Shown in pieces: positions 1-5,974 of a DNA stretch of 5,974 bases. The first letter of the stretch is position 1, and every line of letters starts with the position of its first letter. The DNA is from Bacteroidota bacterium (GTDB lineage: Bacteria > Bacteroidota > Bacteroidia > Bacteroidales > GCA-2748055): assembly GCA_030592605.1 (NCBI GenBank), contig JAUVIT010000136.1, positions 1 through 5,974 of the forward strand, read 5' to 3'. The position numbers were made by a program, and so were the translations under genes. Below the pieces are notes generated by a model. That model worked only from the letters and a program-made list of their open reading frames with translations, searched no databases and was not told the DNA's origin.

Positions 1-887
1 ACCTCCCATAATTGAGCTGCTACTTCATTTGTAACCAGCTTTTTACTGGGAGAATCCGCCACAGGCCAGCCTTGCATCTTCAACAAGCCTCCAGGACCAA
101 AATAGGCACCCTGCTCTACTCCATCTGCAGTGGCTGCATAAAGGGAAGGTAGTGCTCCCTTCTCCCCGGACTGGGCCACTACCTTGTTGATCAGGTTCAT
201 GGCTTTTGCTCCCAGTTGCTTACCCTCCATCTTGGCACTTTTGGCCTGGAGCTCGGTATCCGCATAACCCGGATGAGCTGCAGCTACTGTCACCCCACTT
301 CCGGTCTCTGTCAGCCTGTTGGCCAATTCGCGAACAAACAGAAGGTTTGCCAGTTTGCTCATACCATAAGCTCCCCATTTCTTGTAACCCTTTTCCCAAT
401 TTATATCTTCGAAACGTATTTCCCCTATGAGGTGAGCCAGACTGCTTACCTGGATCACCCTTGATCCTTCTGTAGCAGATAGCACAGGCCATAGTATGGC
501 TGTAAGTGCAAAATGTCCAAGGTGATTTACTCCAAACTGCATCTCAAATCCATCCTCTGTCTTGTTGTATGGAATAGCCATTAGTCCTGCATTGTTTATT
601 AGCAGGTCCAGCTTCTCATTTGCTGCTGTAAACTTCAATGCAAACTCTTTCACCGACCCCAGGCTGGCCAGATCCAGATGCCATAGTTCAGGCTCAGCTG
701 CCACGCCTTCATTAATAATTCTTTGCCTGGCCATTTCCCCCTTCTCCAGATTACGACAGGCCATGATCACCTTTGCCCCTTTATTAGCAAGAGCCCTTGT
801 GGTATTGAATCCAAGTCCACTGTTAGCTCCTGTAACTATAGCTATTCTTCCGCCCTGTTGTGGAATATCATCCACGGTCCATTTCAT
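1..887 (-). CDS. SDR family NAD(P)-dependent oxidoreductase (retinol dehydrogenase-like), 3' end cut by window edge
   Basis: This is a short-chain dehydrogenase/reductase expected to move a hydride between NAD(P)(H) and an alcohol or carbonyl in the cytoplasm; the substrate cannot be read from sequence. Translating the minus strand from the ATG at 887 gives 295 residues still open at position 1. Visible family landmarks are the Rossmann glycine motif TGANSGLG (residues 19-26), CRN just after the second strand (44-46, the Arg favouring NADP), LDLAS (71-75), NNAG (98-101), the structural Asn in VNHLGH (120-125), the catalytic Ser in VSS (147-149) and the catalytic YGMSK (174-178), then HPGYADTEL. 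Relatives are about 300-315 residues, so probably only 10-20 are missing. An in-frame ATG at 896 (adding MRK) is an alternative start; 887 is preferred because relatives typically begin M-x-W-T just before the first strand. It is transcribed away from the rest of the locus and is probably unrelated to it. Confidence 0.93.
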   Translation of the reverse strand, partial: MKWTVDDIPQQGGRIAIVTGANSGLGFNTTRALANKGAKVIMACRNLEKGEMARQRIINEGVAAEPELWHLDLASLGSVKEFALKFTAANEKLDLLINNAGLMAIPYNKTEDGFEMQFGVNHLGHFALTAILWPVLSATEGSRVIQVSSLAHLIGEIRFEDINWEKGYKKWGAYGMSKLANLLFVRELANRLTETGSGVTVAAAHPGYADTELQAKSAKMEGKQLGAKAMNLINKVVAQSGEKGALPSLYAATADGVEQGAYFGPGGLLKMQGWPVADSPSKKLVTNEVAAQLWE

Positions 888-983
888 TTTTCTCATATAT
901 TTTCAATTTCCATATAGGGTAAACCGCTCCCTATGCATCTTATTCATAAAGCGGGTCGAATATAACACTAAAATCATATAAAA
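888..983. promoter_or_regulatory. Divergent intergenic region between the SDR gene and the 984-2282 gene
   Basis: This AT-rich gap of about 96 bp must hold the promoters for both divergent genes. No exact match to the Bacteroidota -7 element (TAnnTTTG) is visible on either strand. The nearest is TATATTCG on the minus strand (957-964, one mismatch), without an obvious -33 TTG. A small inverted repeat, ATAGGG (914-919) and CCCTAT (929-934) with a 9-nt spacer, and an interrupted CCGCT (924-928) / AGCGG (950-954) pair are present and could be operator-like, but they are short enough to be chance. The plus-strand gene is preceded by an A-rich leader (ATATAAAA directly before ATG) rather than a Shine-Dalgarno, as is common in this phylum. 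Confidence 0.4.
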
Positions 984-2282
984 ATGAAAACTAAAGAGAG
1001 AAACAGGAGCATTTGGATGATGGCTGCACTCTTATTTCTGGGCACCACACTTTACGCCTCTACGGGACATGATGAGGAGCTTTCCGACACCATCAATTTC
1101 AAGGCCTTCTATGGCAAGGTAGTTGATTCGAAAACAAACAAAGCACTTCCTTTTGCAACCATCGAGGCACTGGGGAGCAATACTGCAACCGTTACCAATA
1201 TTGATGGTGAATTCATCATTAAAATTGAACGAAATTCGGAAGTATCTCAATTGAAAATCTCTTATCTCGGATTTCAAAACAAGATTCTTGAACTTGATAA
1301 ATTCTCAGACAGGCGATCCTATACGGTGGAACTGGATCAGAGCACCATTCAGTTGAAACAGGTAACCATTCGTCCCAAGGACGCCATGGAACTTATCGAC
1401 GATGTACTGGCCAATATAAGAGATAATTACAGTGATCAGCCGATGATGATGCGCGGATTTTACCGGGAGACTATCCAGAGGGGACGTAATTATGTCTCTA
1501 TCTCGGAAGCCATTATTGATGTTTATAAGGGCAGCTACGTCAACGAGTATCAGGTAGACCAGGTGAAACTATTCAAAGGACGAAGAAGTGCGGATGTGGA
1601 GCGGATGGATACAGTTCTTTTTAAAGTTCAAGGCGGACCCAATACCACCATTCTTATGGACGTGGTAAAGAATCCCTATATCCTGCTCTCCGAGGAGTAT
1701 CTTGATATTTATGATTTTCGCCTTTCGGATGTGATCACCATCGATGACAGGCTCCACTATGTCATCTCGTTTAATCAGAAAGAGTATGTCGATGATCCAT
1801 ACTACAAAGGCCGCCTGTATATAGAGATGGACAAACTAGCCATTTCGGAAGCTGAGTTTGAGCTTAATGTGGAGAACCAGGATCAAGCAGCCAGGCTCTT
1901 TATCCGGCGGAAGCCCATGGGTATGAGCATTATTCCCGAAAGAGCTGCTTACCGGGCCAAGTATACTATTGAAGAGAACAGATGGTACTTCAGTTATGCT
2001 CGTGCAGAGGTGAAATTCAAGGTGAATTGGAAAAAGAAATTCTTCAATACTACCTATTCAACCATGTCCGAACTGGCCATTACCGACCGTACGTATGAAG
2101 GAATTGAGAAATTTGCCGGCAAGGAAAGATTCAAAAGTAATGATATCCTGAATGAGAAGGTATATATCTTCTTTGACCAGGGATTTTGGGGAGGTTACAA
2201 TGTGATTGAACCTGATCAGTCCATCGAGAGTGCCATCCGAAGACTGAACAGAAAATACCTGAAGCGATCAGCCGATGTTTAA
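984..2282 (+). CDS. Exported CarboxypepD_reg-like domain protein with conserved C-terminal domain (barrel-less, DUF5686-like N-terminal part?)
   Basis: A 432-residue protein of unknown function, probably periplasmic or outer-membrane associated. Residues 1-26 form a signal peptide (basic start, hydrophobic WMMAALLFLG, likely cleavage near YAS-T). Residues 42-120 are a CarboxypepD_reg-like beta-sandwich (GKVVDSKTNKALPFATI, then NIDGEF and ISYLGF). Residues 125-425 are a conserved domain with GFYRE (158-162), SEAIIDVYKGSY (174-185), a strand-rich YVISFNQK...YYKGRLYIEMD stretch (259-283) and the terminal FFDQGFWGGYNVIEP (396-410). It is a clear paralogue of the protein at 3921-5474 but lacks that protein's STN domain. 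The strand pattern recalls the part of DUF5686 proteins that precedes their predicted barrel, and more distantly LolA-like folds; this is a weak inference. No barrel follows. The start is the only ATG placing the signal peptide at the N-terminus. It is separated from the sigma-factor operon by a hairpin, so it is likely a separate transcript. Confidence 0.88.
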   Translation: MKTKERNRSIWMMAALLFLGTTLYASTGHDEELSDTINFKAFYGKVVDSKTNKALPFATIEALGSNTATVTNIDGEFIIKIERNSEVSQLKISYLGFQNKILELDKFSDRRSYTVELDQSTIQLKQVTIRPKDAMELIDDVLANIRDNYSDQPMMMRGFYRETIQRGRNYVSISEAIIDVYKGSYVNEYQVDQVKLFKGRRSADVERMDTVLFKVQGGPNTTILMDVVKNPYILLSEEYLDIYDFRLSDVITIDDRLHYVISFNQKEYVDDPYYKGRLYIEMDKLAISEAEFELNVENQDQAARLFIRRKPMGMSIIPERAAYRAKYTIEENRWYFSYARAEVKFKVNWKKKFFNTTYSTMSELAITDRTYEGIEKFAGKERFKSNDILNEKVYIFFDQGFWGGYNVIEPDQSIESAIRRLNRKYLKRSADV

Positions 2283-2304
2283 TAAGCATCTATCTATATA
2301 GCTC

Positions 2305-2372
2305 AAAGCACTGTCTGTTGGAATTGTGTAACTTTACCGTCCCTGTACAAGCCACAAAACAGACAGTGCTTT
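2305..2372. repeat. Nested inverted repeat (15-bp perfect arms) between the paralogue gene and the sigma-factor operon
   Basis: AAAGCACTGTCTGTT (2305-2319) is perfectly inverted as AACAGACAGTGCTTT (2358-2372) across a 38-nt spacer. The spacer adds further pairing: TTGTG (2324-2328) with CACAA (2353-2357), stacked directly on the outer stem with only GGAA bulged on one side, then CTT-TAC (2332-2337) with GTA-C-AAG (2345-2351) around a 7-nt loop and one bulged C. The whole segment can therefore fold as one long interrupted hairpin. It starts 22 nt after the upstream stop codon and ends 12 nt before the sigma-factor ATG. Possible roles are transcription terminator, operator, or leader structure. 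Confidence 0.85.
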
Positions 2373-2374
2373 TT
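2305..2374 (+). terminator. Probable intrinsic terminator of the 984-2282 gene
   Basis: On the plus strand the 15-bp stem is followed directly by a run of five T (2370-2374, the first three inside the arm), the arrangement of a Rho-independent terminator. It would end the transcript of the 984-2282 gene and insulate the sigma-factor operon. The large interrupted loop and short T-run are less usual. Because it lies only 10 nt before the next ATG, the sigma gene's promoter would have to be inside or upstream of the structure, so an attenuator-like role is also possible. Confidence 0.5.
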
Positions 2375-2384
2375 ACACATTAAA

Positions 2385-2933
2385 ATGGTCCTTAAAGAAC
2401 AACAGCAACTCAGAAAAATCCAAAAAGGAGATATTGAATCCTTTGAGGCTCTTTTTCACCACTATTACAGCGGCTTATGTGGATATTCAGCAAGCCTCGT
2501 GGGCATGAAGGAAGTGGCAGAAGAGGTAGTACAGGACGTGTTCTTTAATATTTGGAAAAACAGGGAAACGCTGCGAATCAGGCAAAGCCTTCAAAGCTAT
2601 CTGTATCGCGCAGCATATAACAACTCCATGATGTACCTGAGAAAAATGAGAAGGGAACATTTCATGGAAGATCTCTCCCGGCCGGAACCCAGTGTGGATT
2701 CTCCCGATCCTTCGCAGGTCATTCAACTGGACGAGGTATCAAATCTGATCTCTCAAACACTTGAGAGCCTTCCTGAAAGAACCAGGGAAATCTTCAGGCT
2801 GAACCGCCAGGAGGGATTGAAGTACAGGGAGATTGCCCTGAAGCTATCCATATCAGAAAAAACAGTGGAAGCCAATATGGGGAAAGCATTAAAAGCCCTA
2901 AGAAATAGTATGGAACGATATGAGCAGGAGTAA
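2385..2933 (+). CDS. RNA polymerase ECF sigma-70 factor (FecI-like, Bacteroidota type)
   Basis: A 182-residue extracytoplasmic-function sigma factor that would direct RNA polymerase to a small regulon when freed or activated by its partner FecR protein. Region 2 spans about residues 18-90: FEALFHHYYSGLCGYS, then EEVVQDVFFNIWKNR (the region 2.1/2.2 core-binding helices) and the SYLYRAAYNN segment for -10 recognition. A variable acidic linker follows (95-117). Region 4 spans about 120-175, with LESLPERTREIF and the helix-turn-helix LKYREIALKLSISEKTVEANMGKAL contacting the -35 element. The length is normal for the family. No Shine-Dalgarno is visible; the leader is A-rich (ACATTAAA before ATG). 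It heads a four-gene operon and overlaps the anti-sigma gene by 14 nt. Its signal and targets are unknown. Confidence 0.95.
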   Translation: MVLKEQQQLRKIQKGDIESFEALFHHYYSGLCGYSASLVGMKEVAEEVVQDVFFNIWKNRETLRIRQSLQSYLYRAAYNNSMMYLRKMRREHFMEDLSRPEPSVDSPDPSQVIQLDEVSNLISQTLESLPERTREIFRLNRQEGLKYREIALKLSISEKTVEANMGKALKALRNSMERYEQE

Positions 2934-3912
2934 GGATATACAGATGGCCCGTTACCTGGCCGGGGAAATGACAATGAAAGAGGAGATCGCCTTTTTAGAC
3001 GAATCTGAACACAGTCAGGCACAATTATCAGAATTGAAAAACATGGAAAAGAACTGGAAATACTTTGATCAAAACCCTTCCCGGAAGGATTGGGATTCTG
3101 GTAAGGCCTGGAACCAGCTTCATGAAAAGCTGGAATCGGAAGGCCTCCTGGATGATCAGGCGGACAGGCCGGTTCAAAGCAGATTCACTCCCCTGCTCAG
3201 GATAGCTGCATCCATTGCACTGGTTCTGGCCATTGGGATACCAAGCCTTTATTTTGGTGTGATCCGGGATAACACGGAGCTTAGCATCAAACATCACCTG
3301 GCTGAAGAGGGCGTTGCCACTGTGGATCTGCCCGATGGAAGCCGGGTTTATCTCAACAAAGGATCAGAGCTCTCTTATTCGATAGCTTTTAAGAATCAGA
3401 GAGCTGTTGAACTTCAAGGAGAAGCCTTCTTCGAGGTCATGTCAGATCCCCAGAACCCGTTTACAGTTTCTTCCGGAGAGATGGTAGTTACTGTACTGGG
3501 AACTTCGTTCAATGTGAAGCAGCTTGATAGTCCCTCTGATCTTGAAGTTTATGTGAAAACAGGGAAGGTCAGGGTATCCCTGGAAAAATCTGAGCAGTAC
3601 ATTCAGTTGGAGCCTGAAGAGTTCGGCCTGGTTGAAAGCAGGAAGCTAAGCAGTTCGATACAGGAAGATCCAAATTATATTTCATGGAAAACAAAAGATT
3701 TTAAATTTGTAAATTCAGCGCTGATTGAGGTTCTTCAGGAACTTGAAGAATCCTATCATGTGGATATTCATACAGAAGATCTAGACCTGTCGGAGATGAG
3801 GATTACCACCTCCTATAGTGGTCAATCCATCGATGCCATTCTGGAGACCATTGGTACGGCTTTTGAAATGAGTGTCAACCACAAAGAGAATAGCTATTTT
3901 TTGACCAAATAG
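2920..3912 (+). CDS. FecR family anti-sigma factor with C-terminal DUF4974-like domain
   Basis: A 330-residue inner-membrane regulator expected to bind the adjacent sigma factor in the cytoplasm and receive a signal from the periplasm. The N-terminal cytoplasmic part (1-90) holds the anti-sigma segment (ARYLAGEMTMKEEIAF), though it is less helical and less conserved than the rest. One membrane helix lies at about 92-112 (LLRIAASIALVLAIGIPSLY). The periplasmic FecR domain (about 128-222) has VDLPDGSRVYLNKGSELSYS, GEAFFEV (167-173) and VLGTSFNV (192-199). Residues 259-328 match DUF4974, a beta-alpha fold related to the STN domain (FKFVNSALIEVLQELEESY, ending YFLTK). The ATG at 2920 overlaps the end of the sigma gene, suggesting translational coupling; an in-frame ATG at 2944, with AGGAG about 14 nt upstream, is an alternative that removes eight residues. 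The gene lies 8 nt before the STN-protein gene. Confidence 0.95.
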   Translation: MSRSKDIQMARYLAGEMTMKEEIAFLDESEHSQAQLSELKNMEKNWKYFDQNPSRKDWDSGKAWNQLHEKLESEGLLDDQADRPVQSRFTPLLRIAASIALVLAIGIPSLYFGVIRDNTELSIKHHLAEEGVATVDLPDGSRVYLNKGSELSYSIAFKNQRAVELQGEAFFEVMSDPQNPFTVSSGEMVVTVLGTSFNVKQLDSPSDLEVYVKTGKVRVSLEKSEQYIQLEPEEFGLVESRKLSSSIQEDPNYISWKTKDFKFVNSALIEVLQELEESYHVDIHTEDLDLSEMRITTSYSGQSIDAILETIGTAFEMSVNHKENSYFLTK

Positions 3913-3920
3913 GATAGAGC

Positions 3921-5474
3921 ATGGGAAATAGATCAGGGGGATATCTGTCCGGACATCTTTGGCCGACACTACTCCTTTCGATCCTATCCCTAATAAGTTC
4001 TTTGCCGGTACATGCTCAGGAATCTCTTCCTCCTGTCCTACTTACAGTTTCATCCAGGAATCAGACCATCAACCAGGTTCTTGATGAGATTACACTTCAA
4101 TCCGGCTACCACTTTACCTACGATTCAGACATCATAAATGGCCGGCAAAAGGTACAATTCAGGGTCACCGACCTGCTCCTTAAGAAAGCACTGGATTCCC
4201 TGCTTAAGGATCCCCGGTTAGATTACAGGTCCATAGAAAAAAACATCGTTATATACCGAAAGAACCAAATCGGTCCAAGCCCCATCAGTAGCACCATCGA
4301 CAGGTCCCTTTTAAAAGGAAGTGTGGTGGATAAACGTTCAGGAAAACCTCTCCCCTTTGCCACCATTGCGCTTTTAGAAACCAGCCTGGGATCCATCACC
4401 AATCAGCAAGGGGAATTCTCTTTCAAAATTCCCCTTGACTTTCCCGATCCCATGATGGTCATATCCTACATGGGATACAGGAGAATGGTAGTTCCCGTTA
4501 CATATCCTGTAAAGGAGGAGCTTGAAATTGGTCTGGAGAAGAAGCTGGTTCCTCTTCAGGAAGTTATCATCAGGTATGTAGATCCGGTCAAGTTGCTTCA
4601 TGATGCAATAAAAAGGATTCCCGTGAATTATCTGGATGAGCATTCCACCATGACCGCTTTTTACAGAGAATCTGTAAAACGAAATGAACATTGCATGGTA
4701 TACTCAGAGGCGGTTCTGGATGTAGCGAAGGGGCCTTATGCTTCTTTAACATCCAAAGATCATATCAGCATAGTAAAGAGAAGAAAGATTTCCGATGTCA
4801 CAGCCGAAGACACAGTCCTGATTAAGCTGCGATCCGGGATCTCCACCTCCCTGAGCCTTGATGTGATTAAAAATCGTCCTGATTTTCTTGAAGATGATTT
4901 TGAAACCAGGTACAACCTTGAGTTCAGCGATATGTTGACTTATGGTGACCGCCTGGTCTATGTCATCAGTTTTCAGCAAAAAAGGGAGATTCATGACCTG
5001 CTTTTCAAAGGACAAGTTTACCTCGATCAGGAGACACTGGCTGTGCTTGCTGTGGATTTTGAATTTAATCCGGAACTGCTTCACAAGGAGCCTGAACTTT
5101 TCCTGGTAAGTCGCTCGCCCAAAATTCGCATTCGGCCCGTAGCAGCTAAGTATCATGTGAATTACAGGATGGTTAATAATAAGTATTATGTGAGTCAGGT
5201 ACGCGGTGAAGTGGAAATGAAGGTCAGGAAACGAAAAAAATGGATCAGTTCCAGATATAAAATATCCATTGAAATGGCCATTACGGACCTTATTCCGGGC
5301 CAGCGTTTACGCATCAACCCTGCCGATCGGGTAAGCCGCAATATTGTCCTTGCAGATGAACCTGTCCAATTTGATCCCGAGTTCTGGGGGATTTACAATA
5401 CGATTGAGCCTGAAGCTTCACTCCAGGAATCGATCCGGAAACTGGCGCACAGCAGCCAGGAAATCTTTGAGTAA
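3921..5474 (+). CDS. Exported STN + CarboxypepD_reg protein lacking a TonB plug/barrel, paralogue of the 984-2282 product
   Basis: A 517-residue exported protein in the position where a TonB-dependent transducer usually sits after fecR. A signal peptide (about 1-32) has the hydrophobic core PTLLLSILSLISSLPV and probable cleavage after VHA. Residues 38-113 form an STN-type domain (QTINQVLDEITLQSGYHFTYD, then LLLKKALDSLLKDPRLDYRSIEKNIVIY), which in transducers contacts FecR. Residues 131-207 are a CarboxypepD_reg-like domain (GSVVDKRSGKPLPFATI, ISYMGY). Residues 212-510 are the same conserved domain as in the upstream paralogue: AFYRESV (246-252), YSEAVLDVAKGPY (261-273), YVISFQQK (347-354), EMAITD (451-456) and FDPEFWGIYNTIEPEAS (484-500). 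A SusC-type transducer would be about 1,000 residues, with a plug and barrel; neither is present, and the reading frame closes normally. The start fits the signal peptide, with AGGATAGAG just upstream as a weak ribosome site. A role as barrel-less signal input to FecR is an inference. Confidence 0.88.
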   Translation: MGNRSGGYLSGHLWPTLLLSILSLISSLPVHAQESLPPVLLTVSSRNQTINQVLDEITLQSGYHFTYDSDIINGRQKVQFRVTDLLLKKALDSLLKDPRLDYRSIEKNIVIYRKNQIGPSPISSTIDRSLLKGSVVDKRSGKPLPFATIALLETSLGSITNQQGEFSFKIPLDFPDPMMVISYMGYRRMVVPVTYPVKEELEIGLEKKLVPLQEVIIRYVDPVKLLHDAIKRIPVNYLDEHSTMTAFYRESVKRNEHCMVYSEAVLDVAKGPYASLTSKDHISIVKRRKISDVTAEDTVLIKLRSGISTSLSLDVIKNRPDFLEDDFETRYNLEFSDMLTYGDRLVYVISFQQKREIHDLLFKGQVYLDQETLAVLAVDFEFNPELLHKEPELFLVSRSPKIRIRPVAAKYHVNYRMVNNKYYVSQVRGEVEMKVRKRKKWISSRYKISIEMAITDLIPGQRLRINPADRVSRNIVLADEPVQFDPEFWGIYNTIEPEASLQESIRKLAHSSQEIFE

Positions 5475-5475
5475 G

Positions 5476-5974
5476 ATGAATATTAATTCAGTTATGAAAA
5501 TGTCCAAATCGATCATTAAAAATCACCTACCCTTTCTCTTGATATTCCTTTTTATCTTCCCTCCACTGCTTCTCAGGTCATGCAACTCCTGTGATTGTCC
5601 GGAAGACAGTCTTGATGGGATCAGAGCCTTTAAACAGGATGATAAGTACTTTAAATCAGCACTGATCTCCTTGCATTTTACAATGGAAACATCACCCATA
5701 CCTGAGGTAGACACTCTTTTCAGGCAGCTTATCGATTTGTTTGATCTTCCGGTAAGTGCAGAAGGAGCTAAAGACGGTATCTATACGGGCGTATCTCCCT
5801 ATGATGCTTTTGATTACAGGCATGAGGTAAAAATCACAATTAAGGACGGTATAATTACAGAGCTTGATTACAATGAGGTAAACAAGGATGGAAAGGGCAA
5901 ACAGGAAGATGAGGAATATTGCGAAGAGATGAGTGTAACGGGAACGACTCCTGCCATCGCCTACCCGGTCATGG
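5476..5974 (+). CDS. Membrane-anchored or lipoprotein-like protein with FMN-binding-like domain, 3' end cut by window edge
   Basis: An exported protein whose first 166 residues are visible; it runs off the right edge. A basic N-terminus and long hydrophobic stretch (about 18-33, PFLLIFLFIFPPLLL) lead into a cysteine cluster at C36, C39 and C41 (SCNSCDC). LLRSC is a poor lipobox because Arg sits at -2, so lipidation is uncertain; a plain membrane anchor is the alternative. Residues 46-98 are mostly helical and not recognised. From residue 100, DGIYTGVSPYD, then VKITIKDGIITELDYNEVN, KDGKGKQEDEEY and an M-x-G-x-x-P stretch resemble the FMN-binding / 'major membrane immunogen' lipoprotein family; the expected SGAT-type motif would lie outside the window. 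Start choice is open: the ATG at 5476 begins 1 nt after the previous stop, and in-frame ATGs at 5494 and 5500 would also give a good signal sequence. The tight spacing places it in the sigma-factor operon. Confidence 0.75.
   Translation, partial: MNINSVMKMSKSIIKNHLPFLLIFLFIFPPLLLRSCNSCDCPEDSLDGIRAFKQDDKYFKSALISLHFTMETSPIPEVDTLFRQLIDLFDLPVSAEGAKDGIYTGVSPYDAFDYRHEVKITIKDGIITELDYNEVNKDGKGKQEDEEYCEEMSVTGTTPAIAYPVM

Noticed and set aside
957..964. TATATTCG on the minus strand as the SDR gene's -7 promoter element
   Set aside because: One mismatch to TAnnTTTG and no -33 TTG at the usual distance, so it is too weak to list as a promoter.
562..981. Open reading frame of 139 codons on the plus strand
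   Set aside because: It lies antisense to the SDR gene, whose minus-strand frame has all the catalytic motifs; the plus-strand translation has no recognisable domain.
2305..2372. Phase-variable invertible promoter, as known for Bacteroides surface loci
   Set aside because: The arms are perfect inverted repeats around a promoter-like sequence, but the 38-nt spacer is much shorter than in known invertible promoters, and no invertase gene is visible. The terminator or leader explanation is simpler.
4746..5156. Open reading frame of 136 codons on the minus strand
   Set aside because: It is fully antisense to the conserved domain of the STN-protein gene, which is supported by its paralogue; no domain is visible in the antisense product.
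3921..5474. Truncated or frameshifted SusC-like transporter (pseudogene)
   Set aside because: The region after the carboxypeptidase-like domain is not a broken plug/barrel: it aligns with the intact upstream paralogue to the same C-terminal signature and ends at a normal stop followed tightly by the next gene.
1..5974. CRISPR array, tRNA or rRNA genes, insertion sequences
   Set aside because: No regularly spaced direct repeats, no tRNA- or rRNA-like segments and no transposase-like reading frames were seen on either strand.

Overview
The window looks like chromosomal DNA from a member of the Bacteroidota. The evidence is the pairing of an ECF sigma factor with a FecR-type anti-sigma factor that ends in a DUF4974-like domain, the STN and CarboxypepD_reg-like domains typical of that phylum, and A-rich leaders without a clear Shine-Dalgarno before the first genes. 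A finer taxonomic placement is not justified from this sequence alone.

Layout. Positions 1-887 (minus strand) hold a nearly complete short-chain dehydrogenase whose last few codons lie beyond the left edge. A divergent intergenic region of about 96 bp separates it from a plus-strand gene (984-2282) for an exported protein with a CarboxypepD_reg-like domain followed by a conserved domain of about 300 residues. A long nested inverted repeat (2305-2372) ending in a T-run lies between that gene and the next. From 2385 to the right edge runs a tight plus-strand operon: ECF sigma factor (2385-2933), FecR-like anti-sigma factor (2920-3912, overlapping the sigma gene by 14 nt), an exported STN + CarboxypepD_reg protein (3921-5474, 8 nt after fecR), and a membrane-anchored or lipoprotein-like gene (from 5476, 1 nt after the previous stop, running off the right edge) with an FMN-binding-like domain.

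How the genes may work together. In classical FecI/FecR systems of this phylum the third partner is a TonB-dependent outer-membrane transducer: STN domain, carboxypeptidase-like domain, plug and barrel. Here the third gene keeps the STN and carboxypeptidase-like modules, but plug and barrel are replaced by a roughly 300-residue domain that is also the body of the protein at 984-2282. The two proteins are clear paralogues that align from the carboxypeptidase-like domain to a shared C-terminal FWGxYNxIEP signature. The main inference is that this is a cell-surface signalling locus in which a barrel-less STN protein feeds the FecR/sigma pair, with the 984-2282 paralogue (no STN) as a possible target or partner. 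The sequence shows the architecture. The signalling role is inferred.
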